This document shows positions 1 to 5,797 of a DNA stretch of 5,818 nucleotides, piece by piece. The stretch is taken from assembly GCA_900770075.1 (NCBI GenBank), contig CAAGIZ010000037.1, positions 1 through 5,818 on the forward strand, given 5' to 3'. The first letter of the stretch is position 1. Each line of letters opens with the position of its first letter. The notes beneath the pieces are model-generated. The model was not told the origin of the DNA, made no database searches, and was given only the letters and a program-made list of their open reading frames with translations. The stretch comes from Spirochaetia bacterium (GTDB taxonomy: Bacteria; Spirochaetota; Spirochaetia; Treponematales; Treponemataceae). The position numbers were made by a program, and so were the translations under genes.

Positions 1-611
1 AAAAAAAAGACTATGCAGAGCTTCTTCCGGTTTTTGGAGTTGAATATAAAGAACAGCTGCTGGATTTTGAACAGGTGTTCGGGAACAAAAATCCTGTAGT
101 GATTGAAATCGGTTTTGGCATGGGAAAAGCCACCGCTATAATTGCACAGAATAATCCTGACATAAACTATCTGGGGCTTGAAGTGCACAAACCTGGTATC
201 GGAAAACTTTTGGGCGAAATCCGAACCCGGAATTTAAAAAACCTCCGCATAATCGAACACGATGCTATGGAAGTTCTGGAAAATATGGTGGAAGCTGGAA
301 GCGTTTCTGCCTTTCACATATTTTTTCCCGATCCATGGCAGAAAAAGCGGCACGAAAAAAGGCGGCTCATTCAGCGGCCAAGAACTGACCTTATTGCTTC
401 CCGCTTAAAAAAAGACGGATACCTTTACTTTGTAACGGACTGGCTTCCCTATGCTCAGTTCGGGCTTGAACAGCTGGAAAAAACTCCGGGGCTGAAAAAC
501 AAATTTGACGGTTATGCGCCTCACCAGCAGTGGCGTCCTGAAACCCGCTTTGAACAGAAAGGTCTGGATGCAAACCGCGTAATCAGCGAAATGATGTTTA
601 TAAAACAGTAA
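1..611 (+). CDS. trmB: tRNA (guanine-N7-)-methyltransferase TrmB, 5'-truncated by window edge
   Basis: TrmB transfers a methyl group from S-adenosylmethionine to N7 of guanosine 46 in the variable loop of tRNAs, in the cytoplasm. The reading frame is open from base 3, so the gene begins outside the window; 202 residues are visible, and about 10-40 N-terminal residues are probably missing compared with family members of about 210-240. The GTG at 75 is internal: the codons before it (KDYAELLPVFGVEY) fit the family N-terminus. The SAM-binding motif EIGFGMGKAT is followed by the family signature FFPDPWQKKRHEKRR (from base 321), whose DPW aspartate is the expected key residue. After it come FVTDW and the C-terminal RPETRFEQKG block, matching the conserved TxFExKG segment. 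The gene ends with TAA at 609-611, 89 nt before ligA on the same strand, so co-transcription is plausible. No frameshift or missing key residue is seen. Confidence 0.95.
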   Translation, partial: KKDYAELLPVFGVEYKEQLLDFEQVFGNKNPVVIEIGFGMGKATAIIAQNNPDINYLGLEVHKPGIGKLLGEIRTRNLKNLRIIEHDAMEVLENMVEAGSVSAFHIFFPDPWQKKRHEKRRLIQRPRTDLIASRLKKDGYLYFVTDWLPYAQFGLEQLEKTPGLKNKFDGYAPHQQWRPETRFEQKGLDANRVISEMMFIKQ

Positions 612-690
612 GGGGCAAAAAACGGAGAAATCTCTTCGGAAACCCGGCATTTAACCTTGAATGTAGCTAAGCATTTTTTTTCGGATTTAT

Positions 691-695
691 GGGGA
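691..695 (+). promoter_or_regulatory. Ribosome binding site deciding the ligA start
   Basis: GGGGA lies five bases before the ATG at 701 and directly after the competing in-frame ATG at 689. If the ribosome uses this purine run, 701 is the start and the four-codon longer form is not made. The match to the anti-Shine-Dalgarno is partial. The rest of the 612-700 gap shows no convincing promoter or terminator: a T8 run at 673-680 has only a 4-bp AATG/CATT stem before it. Confidence 0.5.
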
Positions 696-700
696 TTTTT

Positions 701-2641
701 ATGGAAAATTTGTTTGATATTGATCAGGCGGCAAGAATTTCTGAACTGGCCGCCCTTATAAAAAAGTATCAGGCTTCTTATTATAACGGCGAAGGGGAAA
801 TAAGCGATTTTGAATTTGACAGGCTTTGGGACGAACTAAAAGCCCTGGATCCCCAAAACCCTGTTCTTCAGAAAGTAGGGGCTGACAGCGGAAATTTTGC
901 AAAACTCCGGCATGTAATGCCTATGGGAAGTCAGGAAAAGGCTGCTGATCCCAATCAGTTTCTTTCCTGGGCTGAAAACCATGCCTACCCGGAATATCTG
1001 GTTGAATACAAACTGGACGGTGCTAGCCTTGAGCTTCAGTTTGAGCGGGGGATATTAAAAGCGGCCGTAACTAGAGGTGACGGAACCACCGGAGATGAGA
1101 TAACTTCCAATGCAAAAAAGATGAACGGTGTTCCTGCTGCCCTGTACGGAGCTGACGGAAAACTTGTGGACTATACCGGGGGCGTACGGGGGGAAGTTAT
1201 AATGACCCATACCGTGCACAAAACCCTCTATTCCGACAAGGCAAACTGCCGCAATGCAGCAAACGGTCTTATGAAGCGGAAGGACGGTCAGGGCTGCGAA
1301 AATTTAAAGCTTATTGCCTACGATGCCTGGTCTTCGGAAGAAAAACAGCCCTTTAATGACGAGGAAGAAAAAATCCGCTGGCTGAAAAACTGCGGCTTTA
1401 ACGTGGTGCCTCTAAAAATCTGTAATTCACCTCAGGAAGTAATCGAATACAGGGCAGAGGTAATGGAAAAGCGCAGAGAACTTGAATACGACATTGACGG
1501 TCTTGTGGTAAAAGAACGGCAGATAAACCATGCAGATGCCAGCCGTGCCCGCCCGGACAGGCAGATTGCATTTAAATTCAGCCTTGAAGAAGCAGTAAGC
1601 GTTTTGAGAAAGGTTGAATGGAGCGAATCCGGTGCAACCTACACTCCGGTGGCTGTTTTTGATGAAGTTCAGCTTAACGGAACCACCGTCCAGAGGGCAT
1701 CCCTTGCAAACCCGGAAACCATGCGCCGTCTTGGCGTAAGGATTGGAAGCAAGGTTGTGGTGGTAAAGAGGGGAGAAATAATCCCAAAAATAGAAAGCGT
1801 CCTGCCGGAAGAAGAGGGGCAGCAGACCTCCGAAATACTCCTTCCAGAAAGATGTGCCAGCTGCGGGGCTGTTCTTATTGATGAAGGAACCAGGCTTTAC
1901 TGTCCCAATAAAAAATGCGGAAAGAAGATTGTTCATCAGCTTTTAAAATGGGTAGACGTAATTGACATTCGGGATTTGGGCGAAACTCTTGTAAAATCCC
2001 TCTTTAATTCCGGCCGGGTGCGTTCAATCTCTGATTTTTACACCCTTACAGTTGATGATTTGACTCCGTACTTTTTAAACGAAGAAAGCCGGCAGAAAGA
2101 AAAAGAAAGCCTTGGAGCCCGGAAGGTTTTTGACTCAATACAGTCCCACAAAAAGATAAAACTGGCTGCCTATATTGCCGGGTTTGACATTGAAGATATG
2201 GGAGAGACCATGATTCAAAAACTGGTGGACAGCGGCTTCAACACTTTGGAAAAAATTCTGAATGCAAAGGTTGAAGATTTTGCTTCGGTCTACGGTTTTG
2301 CCGAAATTTCAGCCGGAAATTTTGTGGAAGGGCTGAAAGAAAACATGGAAGAACTGCTTTTCCTGTCTAAAAATTACATTCAGCTGGAAGAAGGAAAAGC
2401 TGAGGGCGTTTTTGCAGGAAAGTCATTCTGCTTTACAGGCGAACTGCGGACGATGAAAAGGCAGGATGCGGAAAATCTGGTAAAGCAAAAGGGCGGAACC
2501 TGCAAGTCTTCAGTTACAAAAGACCTGTCTTACCTTGTGACGAATGACACTTCCAGCGGTTCTTCAAAAAACCAGAAGGCTGCAAAACTGGGAATTCCCG
2601 TAATAACGGAAGACGAGTTTTTGAGCCTTGCAAAGTCCTAA
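701..2641 (+). CDS. ligA: NAD+-dependent DNA ligase LigA (divergent subtype)
   Basis: LigA seals 3'-OH/5'-phosphate nicks in duplex DNA using NAD+, in replication and repair. Start at 701 gives 646 residues, close to the 671 of E. coli. An in-frame ATG at 689 would add MGIF, but 701 has GGGGA at 691-695 five bases upstream, while 689 has only a weak CGGA. Domains in order: Ia (about 1-65; Y27, Y28, D36, F39, D40 at the NMN-contact positions), adenylation (adenylated lysine K104 in KLDG; TRGDG; VRGEV with E165; NCRN with R184; YDIDG 263-267; IAFKF), OB fold (TPVA, RIGSKVVVV), four-cysteine zinc finger (C385, C388, C401, C406), helix-hairpin-helix region (about 415-545) and BRCT (about 569-646). 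Catalytic residues are present. Several usual blocks differ: PMGSQEK for MLSL, NCRNAANG for NPRNAAAG, no GRTG before TPVA, and LAN for LHN. Its TAA overlaps the recJ stop codon. Confidence 0.95.
   Translation: MENLFDIDQAARISELAALIKKYQASYYNGEGEISDFEFDRLWDELKALDPQNPVLQKVGADSGNFAKLRHVMPMGSQEKAADPNQFLSWAENHAYPEYLVEYKLDGASLELQFERGILKAAVTRGDGTTGDEITSNAKKMNGVPAALYGADGKLVDYTGGVRGEVIMTHTVHKTLYSDKANCRNAANGLMKRKDGQGCENLKLIAYDAWSSEEKQPFNDEEEKIRWLKNCGFNVVPLKICNSPQEVIEYRAEVMEKRRELEYDIDGLVVKERQINHADASRARPDRQIAFKFSLEEAVSVLRKVEWSESGATYTPVAVFDEVQLNGTTVQRASLANPETMRRLGVRIGSKVVVVKRGEIIPKIESVLPEEEGQQTSEILLPERCASCGAVLIDEGTRLYCPNKKCGKKIVHQLLKWVDVIDIRDLGETLVKSLFNSGRVRSISDFYTLTVDDLTPYFLNEESRQKEKESLGARKVFDSIQSHKKIKLAAYIAGFDIEDMGETMIQKLVDSGFNTLEKILNAKVEDFASVYGFAEISAGNFVEGLKENMEELLFLSKNYIQLEEGKAEGVFAGKSFCFTGELRTMKRQDAENLVKQKGGTCKSSVTKDLSYLVTNDTSSGSSKNQKAAKLGIPVITEDEFLSLAKS
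2638..2641. other. Overlapping convergent stop codons of ligA and recJ
   Basis: The bases CTAA hold both stops: TAA of ligA on the plus strand (2639-2641) and TAG of recJ on the minus strand (2640-2638). The two genes meet tail to tail with a 4-base overlap and no spacer, so any terminator for either transcript must lie inside the other gene. Confidence 0.95.
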
Positions 2642-4782
2642 AGACCGCCTTCCGTAAGGCAGGCTTCCGACAGAATCATCTGTGGAGTGACGTTTCCGTT
2701 AAAGACATTTCTCTGCAGCTGGTAGAGCACGCTTACCCGGTCTCCCCGGTCAAAATCCCGGTGCAGCCTTTGGGCTTCGCCGAAAAAGACCGCCGGCCAC
2801 TTTGTTTCTCCTGTGTCCAGAACCAGTTTTAAGTGAACAGGATCCGGCTTTCCCATGAGTATTCCGTCCTGTATTTTAAGTCCCTGAGTTAAAAAGGTCA
2901 GTTCCGGATTTTCTTCGCCGTAAGGTTCAAACTGGTCTATGACGCTTAAAATTTCGGGTTTTAAATACTGAGGGGGAAGTTCGGCATCAATTTCTATGGA
3001 TTCGTCTTCTTCGTCGTTCAGCTGAATATCTGCACAAAGAACTTCCAGCCTTTTTTTGAACTCTTCCATTCGGGATTCTTCAAAACTGAATCCAGCGGCC
3101 AGATTGTGCCCTCCGTGGTTTATGAAGATGTCTGACATTTTGTCCAGAAAAGGCGGAAGCATAAAGCCCCGGCAGCTGCGCATTGAGCCTATGGCAATTC
3201 CGTCTACGACAGTTACAGCCATGGAAGGCACCTTGTAGGTTGATGTGAGTTTTCCCGCAAGAATGCCTGAAACACCCCGGTTTATTTCCCTGTCAATAAC
3301 AACGCAGAGTTTTCCTGAAAAATGCCTTATGCTCTCTTCCGCCGTTTTCTGACCGATTTCCCAGGCTTTCTGCCCCAGTTCCTTTCTCTGACAGTTCATG
3401 GCTATTATTTCGTCTGCAAGGGCATCCCTTTTAAAAGAATCTTCTTCCAAAAAGAGTTTCATCCCAAGTTCCGGCTGGCCCAGCCTTCCTGTGGCATTTA
3501 AAACCGGAACTACGTTCCAGCTGAGTTTTGAACTTGTGACCGGGGAGCCTAGAAGCTTTAGTTTTGAAAGCAGTTCTATCAGTCCGGGGCGGGCCTTTCC
3601 TGCATTTATGGATTTTATCCCCTGACGCACTAGAATGCGGTTTTCGTCTTTTAAAGGCATTATGTCTGCCAGAGCGGCCAGTGCTGCCAGCTGCAAGTCC
3701 TTTTCTTCCTGCATGCTGTCCTGAGGAAACTGCCTTGCAAGAGTCAGGTTCATGCAGGTTACGAAAATATTGAAAAAAGTTTCGATGACGGTTTCGTCAT
3801 TTTCTGCATACTTTGCAAATTTTGAGGCTTTTTTCAGCTGTTCCAGCGATTTTCCTGAAAACTGGGGAACAAGTTTGGAGAACTCTTTTTCCAGATCCAG
3901 AACGTTGAATTCTACGGAAGAGCCGAAGGTTTCTTTAAGCAGGGACATGGTCTGACTCTGATTCCAGACAAAAATCTGCTGCCCCGTCAAAAAAGAAAGA
4001 AATTTTGTCTTTGAAAAGGAAACCGTCTGAGGCTGAATCTTCTGAACGAGAATTTCCTGTTTTACAAGGTTTCTTACCTTAATTGCTTCTATTGAATTTC
4101 CGTCTTCTTCCCTGTGCACTGCAAGAAGGCAGATTTCCTGCTTGTAGAGTTCCGACTTTGTAAACCTGAGGGCTGCTGCCGCTTTACAGGCTATTGCCGC
4201 TCCTGAGATATCTTGAAAGGGGTACTGGGAACCTGCGCATTTCGGGTCTACGATTATAGCGGGGAAAGGAAGCTGTTCCGGCGGGTTGTGGTGGTCAAAG
4301 ACGATTACGTCAATCCCCAGTTCTGCGGCATGGGCAATTTCCAAATTGTTGGAAATTCCGCAGTCCACCGTAATTATGAGGGTTCCGTTTTGAGCGTAGA
4401 ACTCATCCACCGCTTCCATGGAAAGACCGTAACCGTCGTTGCCTCCTGGAAGCCTCCACGTAGCCTCTATGCCCATGGATTTAAGCTGCTCAAAAAGAAT
4501 CGTGGTACTGGAAATACCGTCCACGTCCCTGTCTCCGAAAATCAGTACGATTTCTCCTTCTTCCTGAGCCTGCAGAATCCTGTCCACCGCATCTTCCATA
4601 GAAGAAAACTCAAAGGGGTTGTGCATAAACCGCCTGTCGTTTTCGAGAAAATACATGATTTCCCTGCTTTTTGTAATCCCCCGGCGAAGGAGGATGGAAG
4701 CGGTAATCGGGCTGATTCCGTATTTTTCTGTCATTTCCTGCACGCTCTGTTTTAAGACCGGCTTTTTGCTCCATTTTTTCAT
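2638..4782 (-). CDS. recJ: Single-stranded-DNA-specific 5'-3' exonuclease RecJ with large internal insertion
   Basis: RecJ degrades single-stranded DNA 5' to 3' in RecFOR gap repair and in mismatch and base excision repair. The product has 714 residues against 577 in E. coli. DHH-family motifs: GDRDVDG (83-89), VDCG with D140, DHH (163-165), SGAA (193-196), then, after an unusual insertion of about 130-150 residues, ADIMPL with D373 and ENR (380-382). The DHHA1 part has LNATGR (428-433), GSMRS and GGHNLAAG (557-564). A C-terminal OB-type DNA-binding region begins near EPYGEENPE (about 619). All metal-binding aspartates and histidines expected for the family are present. Oddities are Arg85, where an aromatic residue is usual (GDYDADG), and INRG where WHxG is usual. 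The ATG at 4782 has AGGAAA (4796-4791) with an 8-nt spacer. It lies 43 nt downstream of recO, very likely in one operon; the gap is A-rich on the coding strand. Confidence 0.94.
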   Translation of the reverse strand: MKKWSKKPVLKQSVQEMTEKYGISPITASILLRRGITKSREIMYFLENDRRFMHNPFEFSSMEDAVDRILQAQEEGEIVLIFGDRDVDGISSTTILFEQLKSMGIEATWRLPGGNDGYGLSMEAVDEFYAQNGTLIITVDCGISNNLEIAHAAELGIDVIVFDHHNPPEQLPFPAIIVDPKCAGSQYPFQDISGAAIACKAAAALRFTKSELYKQEICLLAVHREEDGNSIEAIKVRNLVKQEILVQKIQPQTVSFSKTKFLSFLTGQQIFVWNQSQTMSLLKETFGSSVEFNVLDLEKEFSKLVPQFSGKSLEQLKKASKFAKYAENDETVIETFFNIFVTCMNLTLARQFPQDSMQEEKDLQLAALAALADIMPLKDENRILVRQGIKSINAGKARPGLIELLSKLKLLGSPVTSSKLSWNVVPVLNATGRLGQPELGMKLFLEEDSFKRDALADEIIAMNCQRKELGQKAWEIGQKTAEESIRHFSGKLCVVIDREINRGVSGILAGKLTSTYKVPSMAVTVVDGIAIGSMRSCRGFMLPPFLDKMSDIFINHGGHNLAAGFSFEESRMEEFKKRLEVLCADIQLNDEEDESIEIDAELPPQYLKPEILSVIDQFEPYGEENPELTFLTQGLKIQDGILMGKPDPVHLKLVLDTGETKWPAVFFGEAQRLHRDFDRGDRVSVLYQLQRNVFNGNVTPQMILSEACLTEGGL
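2647..2660 (+). other. Short stem-loop just after ligA, inside the recJ 3' end
   Basis: GCCTT at 2647-2651 pairs with AAGGC at 2656-2660 around a CCGT loop, starting six bases after the ligA stop. The stem has 5 bp and no T-run follows, so it is not a typical intrinsic terminator. It could stabilise the ligA mRNA 3' end or be chance within the last recJ codons. Confidence 0.3.
3748..4137 (-). other. Inserted domain in RecJ (about residues 216-345), resembling a degenerate DEDDh (DnaQ-like) exonuclease
   Basis: Seen: between the DHH motif (163-165) and the later catalytic aspartate (D373) there are 208 residues, where E. coli RecJ has about 75-80 by my recollection of its sequence. Within the extra stretch, a hydrophobic strand (ICLLAV) leads to H223-R-E225-E-D-G228, then FLTGQQIFVWN ending at N274, then VLDLEKEFSKLVP with D296, GKSLEQL, and K324-Y-A-E-N-D329 followed by a helix ending ETFFNIF. 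Known: DEDDh exonucleases show DxExxG, a HNxxFD block, a DT..la..l.P..sL..L linker and HxAxxD in this order. Inferred: the insert is a DnaQ-like fold with Asp to His223, Asp to Thr278 and His to Lys324 changes, keeping E225 and D329. It would be catalytically dead or strongly altered. It is shorter (about 130 residues) than a typical 160-180-residue domain, so it may also be unrelated. Confidence 0.5.
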
Positions 4783-4790
4783 AAAATCTA

Positions 4791-4796
4791 TTTCCT
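4791..4796 (-). promoter_or_regulatory. Ribosome binding site of recJ
   Basis: On the minus strand AGGAAA (4796-4791) lies 8 nt before the recJ ATG. It follows two long A-runs in the recO-recJ gap, giving an unstructured A-rich leader. No promoter or terminator is seen in that 43-nt gap, which supports translation of recJ from a recO-recJ transcript. Confidence 0.6.
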
Positions 4797-4825
4797 GTTG
4801 TTTTTTTTGCTTTTTTTAGAGAACC

Positions 4826-5587
4826 CTATAGTACGGCAATGCCGGATTCCAGCGAAAGAAACCGGGTTCCGCAGGCGTTTTGAATGAGAAAATAGCAGAA
4901 ATCCTTCAGTTCTGCCAGAGTTTTTTCTCCGATTATGATTTTCCGCACTTCCTTTGGTTCAAGGGTGGCGACCGCCTGAAGATAGGTTATTGAAGCACCT
5001 GAAAGCATAATTCTTCCAGACGAGCCTTGAGGCAGGGGAGGAAGACAGTCGCTGCAAACAAGACCGTTTTCCGTTTCTATGTAGGCTGCGTAAGGCTCTT
5101 CTGTCAGGGATTTTCCGCACTGACAGCATAAGTGCACGTCCGGTCTGGTTCCCAAAAGACCTGTATACCGCCACAAAAACCTGACCAGTCCCAGACGGCT
5201 GTTGTTTTCCGTGCTTTTTTCCATTCCGTCCAGAAGGCCGTTTAAAAGGTAAAATGCCTGTTCCGGGCTTCCTGCACAGCGGGATTTTATGAGTATTTCC
5301 GAAGCAAAACTTGCGGCGTAGGTTTTAAAAAGGTTTTCCCGAAAAGACGGATGATAGGATTTTACGTCGAAGTCCGTGAGCTTGCAGGAATTTTTTGTTT
5401 CGTCCCGGTAAAGCCAGACAGTTCCGCTGTTAAAAGGGCTTACAAGGGAGCGCAGCCTGCTTTTGGGTCCGCCGTAAAGGGTTGCCCATACAATTCCGTC
5501 AGCAGGGGTAAGCAGTGTTACGGTGCGGTTGTTTTCGCCGGATTGTTTTAGCGTAAGGATTGTTGCCAAGGTCGATGAACTTCGCAT
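4826..5587 (-). CDS. recO: DNA repair protein RecO
   Basis: RecO works with RecR (and RecF) to displace SSB and load RecA on single-stranded gaps; it also anneals complementary strands. The product has 253 residues, normal for the family (E. coli 242). The N-terminal OB-fold region (about 1-75) carries the typical pattern LATILTLKQSGENNRTVTLLTPADGIVWATLYGG followed by the LVSPFNSGTVWL strand; this is the part that binds DNA. A helical region follows, with a zinc-finger-like cysteine set C154/C157 and C178/C181 (C155 is an extra cysteine), as in many non-enterobacterial RecO proteins. The ATG at 5587 is the only good start: an in-frame TAA lies ten codons upstream with no start codon between, and the conserved N-terminus begins a few residues later. 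No Shine-Dalgarno is visible and a promoter abuts the ATG, suggesting a leaderless mRNA. It is followed by recJ 43 nt downstream. Confidence 0.9.
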   Translation of the reverse strand: MRSSSTLATILTLKQSGENNRTVTLLTPADGIVWATLYGGPKSRLRSLVSPFNSGTVWLYRDETKNSCKLTDFDVKSYHPSFRENLFKTYAASFASEILIKSRCAGSPEQAFYLLNGLLDGMEKSTENNSRLGLVRFLWRYTGLLGTRPDVHLCCQCGKSLTEEPYAAYIETENGLVCSDCLPPLPQGSSGRIMLSGASITYLQAVATLEPKEVRKIIIGEKTLAELKDFCYFLIQNACGTRFLSLESGIAVL

Positions 5588-5593
5588 GGTTTT

Positions 5594-5621
5594 ATTATAG
5601 TCCGAAAAACATATTTGTTAA
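5594..5621 (-). promoter_or_regulatory. Sigma-70-type promoter of recO-recJ, placed for leaderless transcription
   Basis: On the minus strand TTAACA (5621-5616, five of six to TTGACA) is followed by a 16-nt spacer and a perfect TATAAT (5599-5594). Only six bases (AAAACC) separate the -10 box from the ATG at 5587, so the expected start of transcription falls on or next to the A of the start codon. This is a motif match by eye; no start-site data are available. Confidence 0.6.
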
Positions 5622-5647
5622 ACAGCCCCTTTGTGGGATTTTGTTCC

Positions 5648-5694
5648 GGGCGGCTTTTGCTCCGCTGCGCTCCGCAAAACCAGGCTGTCCGCCC
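5648..5694. repeat. GC-rich nested palindrome, REP-like intergenic element
   Basis: GGGCGG (5648-5653) pairs with CCGCCC (5689-5694), and inside it TTTTGC (5655-5660) pairs with GCAAAA (5674-5679), both perfect 6-bp arms. The core between them carries a direct repeat GCTCCGC (5659-5665 and 5669-5675). It would form a cruciform or two-level hairpin on either strand. It resembles dispersed palindromic repeats of bacterial intergenic regions; whether it recurs in this genome cannot be told from one copy. Confidence 0.5.
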
Positions 5695-5696
5695 TT

Positions 5697-5726
5697 CCGC
5701 TAACCGCTCCATCCGCTTCATTCGCT
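5697..5726. repeat. Short degenerate CCGCT repeats
   Basis: CCGCT occurs at 5697-5701, 5704-5708 and 5713-5717, followed by CGCT at 5723-5726, with start-to-start steps of 7, 9 and about 9 bases. The stretch directly continues the GC-rich palindrome and is probably part of the same intergenic element. Units are too short and irregular for a CRISPR array. Confidence 0.35.
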
Positions 5727-5728
5727 TA

Positions 5729-5769
5729 AAATAAAAAATAAAAAACTGGAAGTTTTTTGTTTTTTATTT
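5729..5769. terminator. Long A/T stem-loop, possible terminator
   Basis: A 19-base arm (5729-5747) and its partner (5751-5769) flank a GGA loop. All positions pair except one, T5739 with G5759, which is a G-U wobble in plus-strand RNA but an A-C mismatch in minus-strand RNA. The right arm is T-rich, as is the arm read second on the minus strand, so it could end transcripts from either side, for instance from a gene to the right of the window running toward recO. The stem is nearly all A-U and lacks the GC core of a classical intrinsic terminator, so the role is uncertain. Confidence 0.4.
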
Positions 5770-5786
5770 ATGCTCATTCCAGTGGA

Positions 5787-5797
5787 CGCCTTCGGCG
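5787..5797. repeat. Small GC hairpin near right edge
   Basis: CGCC (5787-5790) and GGCG (5794-5797) pair around a TTC loop. It sits in a GC-rich tail (5784-5818) that shows no gene and may be the edge of the same repeat element or the end of a neighbouring gene outside the window. Confidence 0.3.

Noticed and set aside
657..689. Possible separate promoter for ligA (TTGAAT at 657-662)
   Set aside because: No acceptable -10 hexamer occurs at 16-18 bases downstream; the region is a T-run followed by TCGGAT.
1427..1936. A 169-codon open frame on the minus strand inside ligA
   Set aside because: It overlaps the conserved adenylation, OB and zinc-finger region of LigA in antisense; its composition looks like a shadow of the ligA codons.
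4213..4755. A 180-codon open frame on the plus strand inside recJ
   Set aside because: It is antisense to a clearly conserved stretch of RecJ (motif I to the SGAA region), its translation resembles no family I know, and no convincing ribosome site or promoter precedes it.
4797..4817. T-rich tract in the recO-recJ gap as a terminator
   Set aside because: The T-runs are on the plus strand, where no gene ends nearby, and no GC stem precedes them. On the recO-recJ strand they are A-runs and cannot act as the U-tract of a terminator.
5593..5598. Divergent plus-strand -10 box TATTAT overlapping the recO promoter
   Set aside because: The nearest -35-like sequence (TTGCCA at 5563-5568) is 24 bases away, too far; the match is explained by the near-palindromic nature of TATAAT on the other strand.
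5697..5726. CCGCT repeats as a CRISPR array
   Set aside because: Units of 5 bases with 2-5-base gaps are far too short for CRISPR repeats and spacers, and no cas gene is present.
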